From positions 1 through 64,000 of the forward strand of contig NZ_FOIS01000005.1 in the NCBI RefSeq assembly GCF_900110455.1: a stretch of 64,000 nt of DNA, read 5' to 3'. The notes beneath the pieces are model-generated. The model did no database searches. It was given only the letters and a program-made list of their open reading frames with translations, and was not told the origin of the DNA. This DNA comes from Natrinema salifodinae (GTDB lineage: Archaea; Halobacteriota; Halobacteria; Halobacteriales; Natrialbaceae). Made by a program: the position numbers and the translations under genes. Shown in pieces: positions 53,449 through 63,299 of this stretch. How positions within the stretch are numbered: the stretch's first letter is position 1; each line of letters begins with the position of its first letter.

Positions 53449-53957
53449 TGGTCGTTTTTCTCGCTAACCGAACCAACTTGCAGAGCAAGCGGCTCCACGA
53501 CCGCATCCGGACTCGGCTCAGCGACGAGTTCGATACCGTTCAACGACGGCGCGCCGAACCGCGCGAAGCCGGCCAGTACCGCGTCGTCGGGGAGGTGAAC
53601 CCGCGGCGGTACCTCGACGACGCCGAGTATCCCGCGACGACTGCCCGGGTTGAGGTGGGATTCCAACTGCAGCCGAACGACTCGTACGAGTACTACTGGT
53701 TCAATTGGATCGAACCGGACCGAAGCACATTGGTCGGCTGGCACCAGGACGATACGCACGCCGATCTCGGGCCAGTTCATCGCCAAGTGAACGACGGCTC
53801 GGAGGCTATCGACCAGCAACGGGCCCGATTCATCGACTCGCACCCGCTCGATGTCGTAGAACGCAGACTCGGCGCCCTCCCGGCTGTACTCTCGGCCGTC
53901 GAGTGGGACGGCGAGCGACCCGTTGGATTCGACCCGACCGTCGCCGCGGTCGAGTAG
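53448..53957 (+). CDS. Partner of the HTH protein, possible TumE/DUF6516-like toxin
   Basis: This 169-aa acidic protein begins MVVFLANRTNLQSKRLHDRI. A central block YEYYWFNWIEPDRSTLVGWH … THADLGPVHRQV recalls the Y-x-Y-x-W … H pattern of TumE/DUF6516 toxins. LDVVERRLGALPAVLSAVEWD ends the core. Translation is coupled to the upstream HTH gene by a one-base overlap. The resemblance is by pattern only, and 'haloarchaeal protein of unknown function' is the safe call. Confidence 0.55.
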   Translation: MVVFLANRTNLQSKRLHDRIRTRLSDEFDTVQRRRAEPREAGQYRVVGEVNPRRYLDDAEYPATTARVEVGFQLQPNDSYEYYWFNWIEPDRSTLVGWHQDDTHADLGPVHRQVNDGSEAIDQQRARFIDSHPLDVVERRLGALPAVLSAVEWDGERPVGFDPTVAAVE

Positions 53958-54215
53958 TCTACTACCGACGTTCGTTCCGATCCCGTCCAGAAGACACGCT
54001 CACTCCGGAATAATCGACCGCGCTCAGGGCGACCAATCAGACACGGCAACTGAGGGAGGACGGAACCCGCTTCTTTGCTCGACGAAGTGATGAAAGACGG
54101 TCGCGGAGCCGATTCGCCAGGCAGCAGCGCCCGACGGAAACGGAAACCGCGATGATATGTCGCTTTGCTCTCCCACCTCTATCGGGCTCGAACGGCCGAT
54201 CGACGGTCTCGCCGG

Positions 54216-57200
54216 TCAGGCATCTCGTAGCGTAAACGAGAACGTCGAGCCCTCGCCTGGTTCGGAGTCGACCCAGATCTCGCCGCCGTGGCGCTCGACG
54301 ATCCGCTGACAGAGCGCCAGGCCGATCCCGGTGCCGGGATGTTCGTCGCGACTGTGGAGCCGTTGGAAGACGTCGAATACGCGGTCCTGATCGTCGGGAT
54401 CGATCCCGATCCCGTCGTCTTCGACCGAGATGACCCACTTTCGACCGCGCCGGTCGGCGTCGATGCGAATTCGGGGCGGGTCGTCCCCGTTGTACTCGAT
54501 CGCGTTGGAGAGCAGATTCTGGAAGACCTGACGTAACTGACTGCCGTCCCCTCGGACGCGGGGGAGGTCTTCGACCGTGATCTCGGCGTCCGTTTCTTCG
54601 ATCTGTAGCTGTAGGTCCTCGAAGACGTTTTCGAGGAGGGAATCGAGATCGAGCGGTTCGAGCGGGTCGCCTTGCGTTTCGACCCGCGAGTACGCGAGCA
54701 GCCCGTCGATCATTTCGCGCATTCGCTCGGCGCCGTCGACGGCGAACTCGAGGAACTCCTCGCCGTCCCCGTCGAGGGCGTCGGCGTAGCGGCGCTCGAT
54801 GAGTTGGAGATAACTCGAAACCATCCGCAGCGGTTCCTGTAGATCGTGGGAGGCCGCGTAGGCGAACTGTTCGAGCCGCTTGTTGGACTCCTCGAGTTGC
54901 GAAATCGTCTCCTCGAGTTTGCGCTGGTACTCCTTGCGTTCCGTGATGTCGTGGGCCATCGTTACGCCAGCGAAGACGTCGCCGCGGGTGTCGGTGATCG
55001 GCACCGCGTGGAGCACCCATTCCCGCCCCGCATAGGAGAGTTCGACCGATCGATCCTCGCCCTCGAGCGCGGCCCGAAGCGCCGGTTCGAGCGCGTCGTT
55101 CGTCCCGTCGGGCCAGACGTCGTCGAAGTTGTTTCCTATGAGGTCGACCGGTTCGAGGGGAATCTCCTCGAAGCCCTTGCCGGCGGCCAGCGTATACTCG
55201 AGTTCGTGATCGAACAGGGTGACGATCCCGTTCGGGAAGTACTCGGCGAGGGTCCGGTAGCGCTGTTCGGACTCCTCGAGTTGCCGTTCGCGCTTCTTTC
55301 GCTCCGTGATGTCCCGATCCGACACGACGATCGAGACGACGTCGCCGTCGTCGTTCGTGACCGGTCTGAAGACGCCGCTGAGCGTGTACCATTCGCCGTC
55401 CGGCCTGGTGAGGTCCGCCTCGAAGTTGACGTACTCACCGGCCGCCGCGCGCTCGGTCCACTCCCTGACATCGGATTGGATGCCGTCGTCCCCGTTCCAC
55501 CACGGCGTCTCCCAGACGGGCTTTCCGGTCACGTCGTCGCGGTCGGCGTCGACGTACTCCATCGCCGTCCCGTTGATATCGAGCACCGTTCCGTCGGGTT
55601 CCAACAGGTTGACGAGGATGTTCGGATCTTCGAAGATCGCTTCGAAGCGCCGCTCCGTCTGTTCGAGTTCCCGTTCGCGCTCCCTCCGTTCGGTGACGTC
55701 CCGGAAGTACACCGAGATACCGGTCTCGGAGGGGTATAGGTTCGCTTCGACGCGGAAGTCGAGCGTGTCGTAGTAGAGTTCGTAGCTGGTCGCCTCCTGG
55801 GTCTCCAGTGCCGTGTGGAAGGCGTTCCAGACTTCGTCGATTTCGGCGGCGCTGGGGAACACGTCCCAAAGGCGCTCGCCGAGCAGGTCGTCCGCCGAGT
55901 GCTGGAGGAGTTCCGCGGCGCGATCGTTGACGTGGGTGAACCGAAACTCGTCGTCGACCGCGTAGAACGCGTCGGAGATCCGCCCGAGGATGCGCTGGAG
56001 TTCGCTTTCGAGCTCCTGCTCGTGCTCCCAGCGATCGGTCATGTCGCGAGTTACCTTCAGGTAGCCCTGGTGGGTGCCGTCGGCGTCTTGGAGCGACGTG
56101 ATCGTGACGTTCGCCCAGAACCGGGTCCCGTCCTCGCGGACGCGCCAGCCCTCGTCTTCGACGGAGCCGTTCTCGGTCGCGCTCGCCAGGTTCCGTTCGG
56201 GAACGCCGGCCGCGCGATCCGCGTCGGTGTAGAACGTCGAGAAGTGCTCGCCGAGGATTTCCTCCCGATCGTAGCCCTTGATCTTCCGGGCCCCTTTGTT
56301 CCAGCTAATGACGTGGCCCTCAGTGTCCAGCCGGAAGATGGCGTACTCCTCGACGGCGTCGACGAGCGACTGAAACTCCGCTTTGCTCTCCTGAAGGGCG
56401 CCTTCCGACTCCTTCTGGTCGGTGATGTCGTAGTAGAGTTCGACGCGGCCGCCGGCGAACTCCCCCGATTCGATCGGTTTGCTCTGATACTCGAGCTTCC
56501 GGTCCGCCAGCTCCGCTCCGTCGCCGGTGATCCGACACTCGAAGGAGTCGATGTAGCGACCCTCGTCGTACGCTGCTGCGACCGTCTCGGCGAACGAATC
56601 GGGGTCCGCGAACCGAGTCTTGATCGCCTCGTCGATGACCGTTCGGTTGTCTCGCCCGACGAGGGCCTCGCGATCGAGACCGAAGTACCGCTCGATGGTC
56701 TCGTCGGCCCACGCGATTTCGAAGTCCGAATCGAGAACGACGGCGCCGATGTCGGCTTCGTCGATGACGCTCGTGATCGACTCGTACGATGCCACCGCGG
56801 ATTCGACCGTGTCCCGCCGACGCCGTCTCTCGGATCGGTCGCGAACGACGCCGATCGTGCCCCGAAATTCACCGTCTTCTAGCAACGGGTTCACGCGAAG
56901 GTCACAGGGGATTTCCGTCCCGTCGGCGGCTCTAACGACGAGTTCGAAGCTCGCGACCTCGTCGGCGGTCGCGTCGGTTCGCTGTGCAATTTCGCGTTCG
57001 ATGCGTTCGAGATCGGCATCAGCGAGGAGAACCGAGACGTGTTCGCCGACGAGCTCGTCGCGCGTGTACCCGGTCGTCTCGACGATGACGTCGTTGACCG
57101 CCACGAAGTGCCCCTCCCTATCGAGATGGTAGATCCCGTCGTCGATCGTCTCGACGAGCGTCTGATATCGATGGAGCGCGGTATCGTCGTCAGTATCACC

Positions 57201-57236
57201 CCGAAATAGACCCGTCGCGCCCGCTCGAGTACTCAT
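54216..57236 (-). CDS. Orphan cytosolic histidine kinase with six PAS domains
   Basis: This 1006-aa sensor kinase has no membrane segment. Six PAS-type repeats are visible at roughly 25-140, 145-260, 275-390, 395-510, 520-640 and 650-760, each followed by a PAC-like stretch, then a coiled linker, HisKA (ASHDLQEPLRMVSSYLQ, about 795) and HATPase (NLLSNAIEYNGDD, DDGIGIDPDDQD, GTGIGLALC). I chose ATG 57236 (MSTRAGATG) over one 29 codons earlier. The last 240 residues closely follow the kinase at 40419-42443. There is no adjacent response regulator. The 351 bases upstream (57237-57587) hold nothing I can identify. Confidence 0.9.
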   Translation of the reverse strand: MSTRAGATGLFRGDTDDDTALHRYQTLVETIDDGIYHLDREGHFVAVNDVIVETTGYTRDELVGEHVSVLLADADLERIEREIAQRTDATADEVASFELVVRAADGTEIPCDLRVNPLLEDGEFRGTIGVVRDRSERRRRRDTVESAVASYESITSVIDEADIGAVVLDSDFEIAWADETIERYFGLDREALVGRDNRTVIDEAIKTRFADPDSFAETVAAAYDEGRYIDSFECRITGDGAELADRKLEYQSKPIESGEFAGGRVELYYDITDQKESEGALQESKAEFQSLVDAVEEYAIFRLDTEGHVISWNKGARKIKGYDREEILGEHFSTFYTDADRAAGVPERNLASATENGSVEDEGWRVREDGTRFWANVTITSLQDADGTHQGYLKVTRDMTDRWEHEQELESELQRILGRISDAFYAVDDEFRFTHVNDRAAELLQHSADDLLGERLWDVFPSAAEIDEVWNAFHTALETQEATSYELYYDTLDFRVEANLYPSETGISVYFRDVTERRERERELEQTERRFEAIFEDPNILVNLLEPDGTVLDINGTAMEYVDADRDDVTGKPVWETPWWNGDDGIQSDVREWTERAAAGEYVNFEADLTRPDGEWYTLSGVFRPVTNDDGDVVSIVVSDRDITERKKRERQLEESEQRYRTLAEYFPNGIVTLFDHELEYTLAAGKGFEEIPLEPVDLIGNNFDDVWPDGTNDALEPALRAALEGEDRSVELSYAGREWVLHAVPITDTRGDVFAGVTMAHDITERKEYQRKLEETISQLEESNKRLEQFAYAASHDLQEPLRMVSSYLQLIERRYADALDGDGEEFLEFAVDGAERMREMIDGLLAYSRVETQGDPLEPLDLDSLLENVFEDLQLQIEETDAEITVEDLPRVRGDGSQLRQVFQNLLSNAIEYNGDDPPRIRIDADRRGRKWVISVEDDGIGIDPDDQDRVFDVFQRLHSRDEHPGTGIGLALCQRIVERHGGEIWVDSEPGEGSTFSFTLRDA

Positions 57237-57587
57237 AGTTCTTAGTCGGTGCTGACGGGGAAAAACCTCCCGCTGCTCTCCCAGTGTTCGTGCGTTGTAC
57301 GACACGTTTATAAAAAGACACAACAGCGCGTTCGTAGCGCGTTCGTACGCACAGGAGACGGTCCTCGAAATCTGTCTGGCGCACCCGGAAAGGGGATACG
57401 GATGTTGGTTGCGCCGTCCCCTGACGTCCCCTAATTGACCGGCCGAGGCCGTGTCTCACTCCCCGACCAGCCAGGCGGAGAGATCACGGCCGAGAACTTG
57501 AGGATTCGGGCCGAGTACAGGTCTCGAGAGTTCGGTATCGCATCTAGAGGTGTCCGTCGTACCGTGCCACGAAGCAGCGGACAGCCA

Positions 57588-57878
57588 TCAAACGCCGATT
57601 GTAGTCGCGCAGACCGGACAGTACCACGTTCCGGTCTTGCGTTCTAGATCTCGACGGCTTGTTGTCTCGAATTCGGAAACCTCGTTTCCACATCCGCCGC
57701 AGATATAATACGCGGAGAGACCGTCTGCGATGACGGTCAGTATCCAGCGTCCCACGTCCGCGAGTATTCCGAGCCCGAAGATGGCTAACAGCGCTCCTGT
57801 GCTCGCGACAAACGTCGGTATCAGCACGCGCACTGAGGGCGTCGTGATCGGTCGGGGAACGAGAGACGTCTCGCCCAC
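57588..57878 (-). CDS. Small membrane-anchored zinc-ribbon protein
   Basis: This 96-aa protein has two hydrophobic stretches (VLIPTFVASTGALLAIFGLGIL and VGRWILTVIADGLSAYYI) followed by a C-terminal zinc ribbon (CGGCG … CPVC) with 21 residues between. It would sit in the membrane with the ribbon on one side. Family and function are unknown; the start codon is not certain. Confidence 0.55.
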   Translation of the reverse strand: MGETSLVPRPITTPSVRVLIPTFVASTGALLAIFGLGILADVGRWILTVIADGLSAYYICGGCGNEVSEFETTSRRDLERKTGTWYCPVCATTIGV

Positions 57879-58216
57879 CGACCTCGAGTCCGTTAGTCCG
57901 TCGGTCGCCTGGCCGGTCAGGTTCAGATTAGCGAACAGCGTCGGCTGCGGTCGGCGAGTCGGCCGACGATCGGTCCACCGCGATGAAAATCGATTCGCGG
58001 ACGGGTTTCCGACGCCGACGGAGTCTTTATGCGGGTCGGTGTCCGAGAAAGAGATCCGACCGCGCTCTCGACCCGGATCGCCGACCGAGATTCCGAGGTA
58101 AGAATCTATGACATGCGAAGACTACGACTCGTCGCACCGAACGACTCGCGTCGACGCCCGGACGGCGTCTAGCGCTCTCCTCTTCGAGTACGGACACGCC
58201 GGGAGGGAGGGAGCCG

Positions 58217-58480
58217 ATGACTGACGGCCGCACCACGAGCGCGCTCGACCGCCTCAGCGCGGCGGTACGGGGTCGGATCGAGGACCTCCGCTGGTGGTAT
58301 GCGCTGCGGGTCGGCGGCGCTCCCGACTGCGCGGTTTGCGGTGACGATGCGGCGTGGATCGCCGAAGCGAGGAACGAACCGCGCTGCTTCAAGCACATCC
58401 CGAACGACGGGACCGATGCGATCCGCGACGTGCGACCCGAGGATTGCCTCACCGACTGGGACGAGACGACCGACACCTAA
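58217..58480 (+). CDS. Small protein with a zinc-finger-like CAVC … C-x2-H
   Basis: This 87-aa protein starts MTDGRTTSALDRLSAAV and has CAVCGDDAAWIAE followed by CFKHIPNDGTDAIRD, a likely four-ligand zinc site, and an acidic end. It has the look of a conserved haloarchaeal small protein. A possible 38-residue frame (58108-58224) overlaps its start, but I do not count it as a gene. The 895 bases to 59375 hold nothing I can support. Confidence 0.6.
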   Translation: MTDGRTTSALDRLSAAVRGRIEDLRWWYALRVGGAPDCAVCGDDAAWIAEARNEPRCFKHIPNDGTDAIRDVRPEDCLTDWDETTDT

Positions 58481-59375
58481 CCCGTACCTGAGCCGGCCGT
58501 CCGCCGAGTCGACCGTCACGACGGGAGAAACCAGGCTCGTCGATTGGATCTCGAAGTACACGCCACGTACCGCCCTGACGGACGTCTCGGCGAGTTTTCC
58601 ACCGCTCATTTCGAGTTCGAGTCGGCCGAGGTCGGTTCCTTGGTAGGTTGTCTCGGATCTTTTAGTCCGAGGACGGACCGGTGCCCCACCGTCGGGTACG
58701 AGCGACGCTCCCGCGGAGTTGACCTAACCTGATCGAGGGCTCGCGGAAACGGAGCGTCACGGGACCGATTCCATCAGCTGGTGGTTTCCAGAATACCAAT
58801 GGCCGTTTCCAGACGTGTTAGGCAGTCGAAATCGGCCAATAGAGTTAATCCGTGCCGGCATCGAAATGGCACCGGCGGCGGGAGGCGATTCGGTCGTCGT
58901 CGACCGATCCGAGACATCACCGCACCCGACGTCGTAACTGGGATCGTTCCAACGAGAGGCCATATCGTCACGATCTCAGATCCACCCACCGCTTCCGATT
59001 GACACACCGTTCGACGGTTGGGGACTCCGATGTCGGCCACCGGCCGGCAGTTTCCGCGGCCAACACACGTTGGAGACACTGGTATCAGTCCCAGCCTCGT
59101 ACGGAGAAATACGACAGGGCGCCACATCATCATCATCACCCGCGCCATACGCGCACGCTTCCCTGTCGTACCGTTTCGCTTCCTTCCAGTCCGTTCGATG
59201 AGCAACCGCCCGAATAGCGGTAGAGTCCCTGTCGATTACAGCCACCGCTCCGATCTGCGACGAGATTATCTCGCTTCGAGCGCCGTCGCTCCGGCCCGAA
59301 CTCGCTTCACGGGTCGGTTCCTCTCAACTGTGGAATAGTTATTTAGTGATCCGTCGCATCACTCCCACAGGAATC

Positions 59376-60416
59376 ATGGTGGCTGTTAGCAAATTACGGG
59401 AAATGTACGAGACCATGGTGACGGCGCGTCACTACGAGGAGCGGCTGCAGGAGGAATACCTCGAGGGGAAACAACCCGCGTTCGACATCTCCGCCGGGCC
59501 CATTCCCGGCGAACTCCACCTGGCCGCGGGACACGAGGCCTCCGGCGCAGGCGTCTGTCAGCACCTCCGGGACGACGATACGGTCACGGCACCCCACCGC
59601 CCGCACCACATCGCCATCGCGAAGGGCGTCGACTTAAAGCGAATGACGGCCGAGATATTCGGCCGACGAACGGGTCTCAGCAAGGGCAAAGGCGGCCACA
59701 TGCACCTCTTCGATCCGGACGTCAAGTTCGCGTGTAGCGGGATCATCGCCGAGGGGTGCCCGCCCGCGGTCGGCGCCGGCCTGGCCGCGAAGCAACGGAA
59801 CACCGACAGCGTCGCGGTCGCGTTCCTCGGCGAGGGTGCGATCGATCAGGGGGCGTTTCTGGAGTCGCTCAACCTGGCGAGCGTCCAGAACCTGCCGGTC
59901 GTCTTCGTCGTCGAGGACAACGACTGGGCTATCAGCATGCCGAAAGAGCGCGTCACGGACGTCGAAAACGGCGCCCAGCGCGCGGGCGGTTTCGACTTAC
60001 CGGGAACTCGAGTGGACGTCGACGATGCCGTCGCGATCTACGAGGCCGCCGGCGAAGCCATCGGCCGTGCCCGCGACAGGAACGGGCCCAGCCTGCTGGA
60101 GGTCCAGGTCCACCGGCGCATGGGTCACTTCATGGGTGACGCCGAGGGGTACCGTCCCGACGAAGACCAGGCGGCGGCCGAACGACGGGATTCGATCGAG
60201 CGACTCGAGAGCGACCTTCGCGCACACGACGTCGACGACGAGACGATCGAGGAACTGCGCGACCGGGCTCACGAGCGCGTCGAGGAGGCCATCGAGTGGG
60301 CGAAAGAGCAGCCCGAACCCGACCCGGACGACGCCTACGAGGATGCGTTCGTGAACCCGCCGTCCGGCGTGACCGATAGCGAGCCGTCGATCGCGGAAAC
60401 GGGAGGTGTCGACTGA
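59376..60416 (+). CDS. acoA: Thiamine-diphosphate dehydrogenase E1 alpha (acetoin/pyruvate type)
   Basis: This 346-aa E1 alpha subunit has PGELHLAAGHEASGAGVCQHL, HRPHHIAIAKGVD, GLSKGKGGHMHLF, and the ThDP motif GEGAIDQGAFLESLNLAS … EDND. AcoA-like sequences are closest by pattern, although pyruvate or branched 2-oxo acids are possible substrates. The ATG at 59376 was chosen (MVAVSKLREMYETM). Its stop overlaps the E1 beta ATG by one base. It is the first of three tightly coupled genes. Confidence 0.85.
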   Translation: MVAVSKLREMYETMVTARHYEERLQEEYLEGKQPAFDISAGPIPGELHLAAGHEASGAGVCQHLRDDDTVTAPHRPHHIAIAKGVDLKRMTAEIFGRRTGLSKGKGGHMHLFDPDVKFACSGIIAEGCPPAVGAGLAAKQRNTDSVAVAFLGEGAIDQGAFLESLNLASVQNLPVVFVVEDNDWAISMPKERVTDVENGAQRAGGFDLPGTRVDVDDAVAIYEAAGEAIGRARDRNGPSLLEVQVHRRMGHFMGDAEGYRPDEDQAAAERRDSIERLESDLRAHDVDDETIEELRDRAHERVEEAIEWAKEQPEPDPDDAYEDAFVNPPSGVTDSEPSIAETGGVD

Positions 60417-61468
60417 TGGCCCAACAGGAGAAGGATCGAGCGAACGACCGGCAGACGGACCGCTCGCTGACCATGAGTCGCGCGATGGTCGAGGCGATCG
60501 CCCACGAGATGCGCGAGAACGATGAGGTCTTCTACATGGGCGAAGACGTCGCGGATTACGGCGGCATCTTCGACAGCACCGAGGGCCTCCTCGAAGAATT
60601 CGGTCGCGACCGCATCGTGGACGTCCCCATCAGCGAGACGGCCTACATCGGCGCCGCCGTCGGTGCAGCCCAGGAGGGGATGCGGCCGATTGCCGAGCTC
60701 ATGTTCGTCGACTTCTTCGGCGTCGGCATGGACCAGATCTACAACCAGATGGCCAAGAACACCTACATGAGCGGCGGGACCGTGAACGTCCCGATGGTGC
60801 TCACGGCGGCCGTCGGCGGGACGTACAACGACGCCGCTCAGCACTCCCAGACCCTCTACGGGACCTTCGCTCACCTCCCGGGCATGAAGGTCGTCGTCCC
60901 GTCGACGGCCTACGACGCGAAGGGACTCATGCACAACGCCATCCGCGACGACGACCCCGTCGTCTACCTGTTCCACAAGCGGCTGATGGGGATCGGCTGG
61001 CTGCCGGCGCCGGACGGCCCGAAGACCGGCGTCCCGGACGACGACTACACGATCCCCTTCGGGAGCGCCGACGTCAAGCGCGAGGGCGTCGACGCGACCG
61101 TCGTCACGCTTGGCCTGCACGTCCACCGCGCGCTCGAGGCCGCCGAGTCGCTCGCCGACGACGGGATCGACGCCGAGGTGATCGACCTTCGGACGCTCGT
61201 TCCGCTCGATATCGACACCGTTCGCGAGTCCGTCGCGAAGACCGGTCGCCTGGTCGTCGTCGACGAGGACTACCGCTCGTATGGAGTCACCGGTGAGATC
61301 ATCGCGAGCGTGGCCGAGGACGGACTCGACGACCTCGAGGCCGTCGAGCGGGTCGCGCTGCCGGACGTGCCGATCCCGTACGCTCGACCCATGGAAGACG
61401 AGGTCATTCCGGGGACGGATGATATCACCGAGGCCGTTCGCGCCGTTCGATCGCAGGACCGAGAATGA
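60416..61468 (+). CDS. acoB: Thiamine-diphosphate dehydrogenase E1 beta
   Basis: This 350-aa E1 beta subunit has TMSRAMVEAIAHEMREND, YMGEDVADYGGIF, VDVPISETAYIGAAVGAAQEG, PIAELMFVDFFGVGMDQIYNQ and, near the end, VIDLRTLVPLDIDTV and VVVDEDYRSYGVTGEI. It forms an alpha2-beta2 E1 with the gene before it. A 4-bp overlap couples it to the lipoyl-domain gene. Acetoin dehydrogenase is favoured by overall similarity; the substrate is not fixed. Confidence 0.87.
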   Translation: MAQQEKDRANDRQTDRSLTMSRAMVEAIAHEMRENDEVFYMGEDVADYGGIFDSTEGLLEEFGRDRIVDVPISETAYIGAAVGAAQEGMRPIAELMFVDFFGVGMDQIYNQMAKNTYMSGGTVNVPMVLTAAVGGTYNDAAQHSQTLYGTFAHLPGMKVVVPSTAYDAKGLMHNAIRDDDPVVYLFHKRLMGIGWLPAPDGPKTGVPDDDYTIPFGSADVKREGVDATVVTLGLHVHRALEAAESLADDGIDAEVIDLRTLVPLDIDTVRESVAKTGRLVVVDEDYRSYGVTGEIIASVAEDGLDDLEAVERVALPDVPIPYARPMEDEVIPGTDDITEAVRAVRSQDRE

Positions 61469-61728
61469 GCGGGAGCGCCGACCGCGTCGCCGTCGATTCA
61501 GCCGACGCCTGGCCGGATGACGCGGACGAGGACGAAGGCGTCGTCGTCAATTGGTTCGTGAGCGAAGGGAGCGACGTCGAGGAGGGCGAGACCCTCTGCG
61601 AGTTCCAGGTCGAGAAGGTGAGCATCGACGTTCCGGCGCCGGTAACCGGTACGCTCGCCGAAATCACCCTCGACGAAGACGCCGAGTTCGAGAGAGGGGA
61701 ACCGCTCGCCTGGCTGCAACCCGAGTAG
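61465..61728 (+). CDS. Stand-alone lipoyl-domain carrier protein
   Basis: This 87-aa protein is a single lipoyl/biotinyl domain: VVNWFVSEGSDVEEGETLCE, then the modified lysine Lys51 in QVEKVSIDV and APVTGTLAEITLDEDAE. It has no E2 acyltransferase domain and no peripheral-subunit-binding domain, which a normal E2 would carry. It is coupled to the E1 genes by a 4-bp overlap. It probably accepts the acyl or hydroxyethyl group from E1 and works with an E2 or E3 encoded elsewhere. Confidence 0.82.
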   Translation: MSGSADRVAVDSADAWPDDADEDEGVVVNWFVSEGSDVEEGETLCEFQVEKVSIDVPAPVTGTLAEITLDEDAEFERGEPLAWLQPE

Positions 61729-61988
61729 CGTCCCGCGTTCTATCGGTTGGATCCCGCGCTGGGCCGTGCTGTCGAGCGGACTGGCCCTAGCGGGGTAACA
61801 GTGCTATTCGAATGCGCATTGCTCGGCTATTCCGGAGTGTCCAGTCGAGAAATCGATAATGCGGCAGTCAGCCCCCCGAAATTCGGTATGTCGTCGAATG
61901 TCCCTGTCTCTCACACGGGGGAGATATGGCCCGCCGAAATACCATGAGTTATATTATATGCCGATCTTATTACTCGAGTGAGTACGCA

Positions 61989-63143
61989 ATGGCAGATACC
62001 GAAGATCGAATCCGGACGACGCATATCGGAAGCCTTCCGCGACCCCCCGAACTCCTCGACCTCCTCACGAAGCGCCAGAACGGTGCGACGGTCGACGAGA
62101 CGGAGTGGGAAACCGCCGTCGCGGACGCCACGCGGAACGTCGTCGAGCGCCAGGCCGACGTCGGCCTCGACATCGCCAACAACGGCGAACAGCCCCGCGT
62201 CTCGTTCAACTGGTACGTCGCCGACCGGCTAACGGGAATCGGCGGCGAGCGCGAACAGGAACTCTGGGCCGATCTGGCGGAGTACCCCCACTACGCAGAG
62301 GAGACGTTTTCGACGGACGTCATCGATCTCGCGACGCAGCCGGCCGTCACCGGACCGATCGAGTACGACGGTCGCGACGCGGCCGAAGCGGAGGCCGCTG
62401 CGTTCTTCGATGCGCTGGACGACGCCGACGCGGATTTCGAGGAGACGTTCCTCACAACGGCGTCGCCGAGCATCGTGGCGACCACGCACGTAAACGAGTA
62501 CTACGACTCCCACGAGGCGTTCCTCTTCGCCATCGCGGACGCGATGCGCGAGGAATACGAACTGCTCGCGGAGACGGGTGCGACCCTGCAGATCGACGCG
62601 CCCGAACTCCTCACCATCGGCCAGACGGCGGCCTACGCGGACGAATCCCTCGAGGATATCAAGAACGCCACGCGCCTCCACGTCGAAGCGCTCAACGAGG
62701 CCCTCGAGAACGTCCCCGCCGAGCAAGTCCGCCTCCACACCTGCTGGGGCAGCTACGAGGGGCCCCATCACCTCGATACTGACCTCGTCGACCTCCTCCC
62801 GGAGATCTACGAGGCCGACATCACGGGGCTGAGTATCGAACAGGCCAACCCCCGCCACCAGCACGAGTACCGCGCGTTCGCGGAACACCCGCTGCCGGAC
62901 GACTGGACGCTGATGCCTGGCGTCGTCGACGTGAAGACGAACATCATCGACCACCCGGAGACGATCGCGGACCGTTTAGAGCGCGTCGCCGACGCGGTCG
63001 ACGACTCGACGCCGCTCGTTGCCGCTCCCGACTGTGGCTTCGGTACGCAGGCCGGCCTCGGGATGGTCGACCCCGAAATCGCGTGGGCAAAACTCGACGC
63101 GCTCGCCGAGGGTGCCGAGATCGCGACCGACCGCGTCTGCTGA
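61989..63143 (+). CDS. MetE-like cobalamin-independent methyltransferase (catalytic half only)
   Basis: This 384-aa TIM barrel resembles the C-terminal half of MetE: TTHIGSLPRPPELLDLL, LQIDAPELL, LHTCWGSYEGPHH with zinc His/Cys, LSIEQANPRHQHEY, VVDVKTNIIDHPE and the zinc Cys in APDCGFGT. Archaea often use such short forms, taking the methyl group from a corrinoid protein or methyl-tetrahydropterin. Related short proteins include epoxyalkane:CoM-transferase-like enzymes, so methionine synthesis is likely but not certain. The ATG at 61989 starts the family sequence; earlier in-frame starts are less likely. Confidence 0.82.
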   Translation: MADTEDRIRTTHIGSLPRPPELLDLLTKRQNGATVDETEWETAVADATRNVVERQADVGLDIANNGEQPRVSFNWYVADRLTGIGGEREQELWADLAEYPHYAEETFSTDVIDLATQPAVTGPIEYDGRDAAEAEAAAFFDALDDADADFEETFLTTASPSIVATTHVNEYYDSHEAFLFAIADAMREEYELLAETGATLQIDAPELLTIGQTAAYADESLEDIKNATRLHVEALNEALENVPAEQVRLHTCWGSYEGPHHLDTDLVDLLPEIYEADITGLSIEQANPRHQHEYRAFAEHPLPDDWTLMPGVVDVKTNIIDHPETIADRLERVADAVDDSTPLVAAPDCGFGTQAGLGMVDPEIAWAKLDALAEGAEIATDRVC

Positions 63144-63299
63144 CGCTCCGTCGATCCCGTCCGTTCCGGACGCGGAACGCAGACGGTTCGCCGAGAGCGA
63201 GACGGCAGCGCGCACAAAAAGACGATAAACGGATGCAGCTTGTGATCGATCCGACACTCCAGTCTGTCGGCCAGTTCGGTCCCAGCGGACGCGGTGCCG

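Noticed and set aside
54037-55392. A 451-codon minus-strand frame overlapping the six-PAS kinase
   Set aside because: It is Arg-rich and out of phase with the kinase domains, hence a shadow frame.
58481-59375. Short frames in the gap before the E1 genes, including a His-rich stretch at a cat repeat
   Set aside because: They lack halophile composition and family features, and the His run comes from a simple cat repeat.
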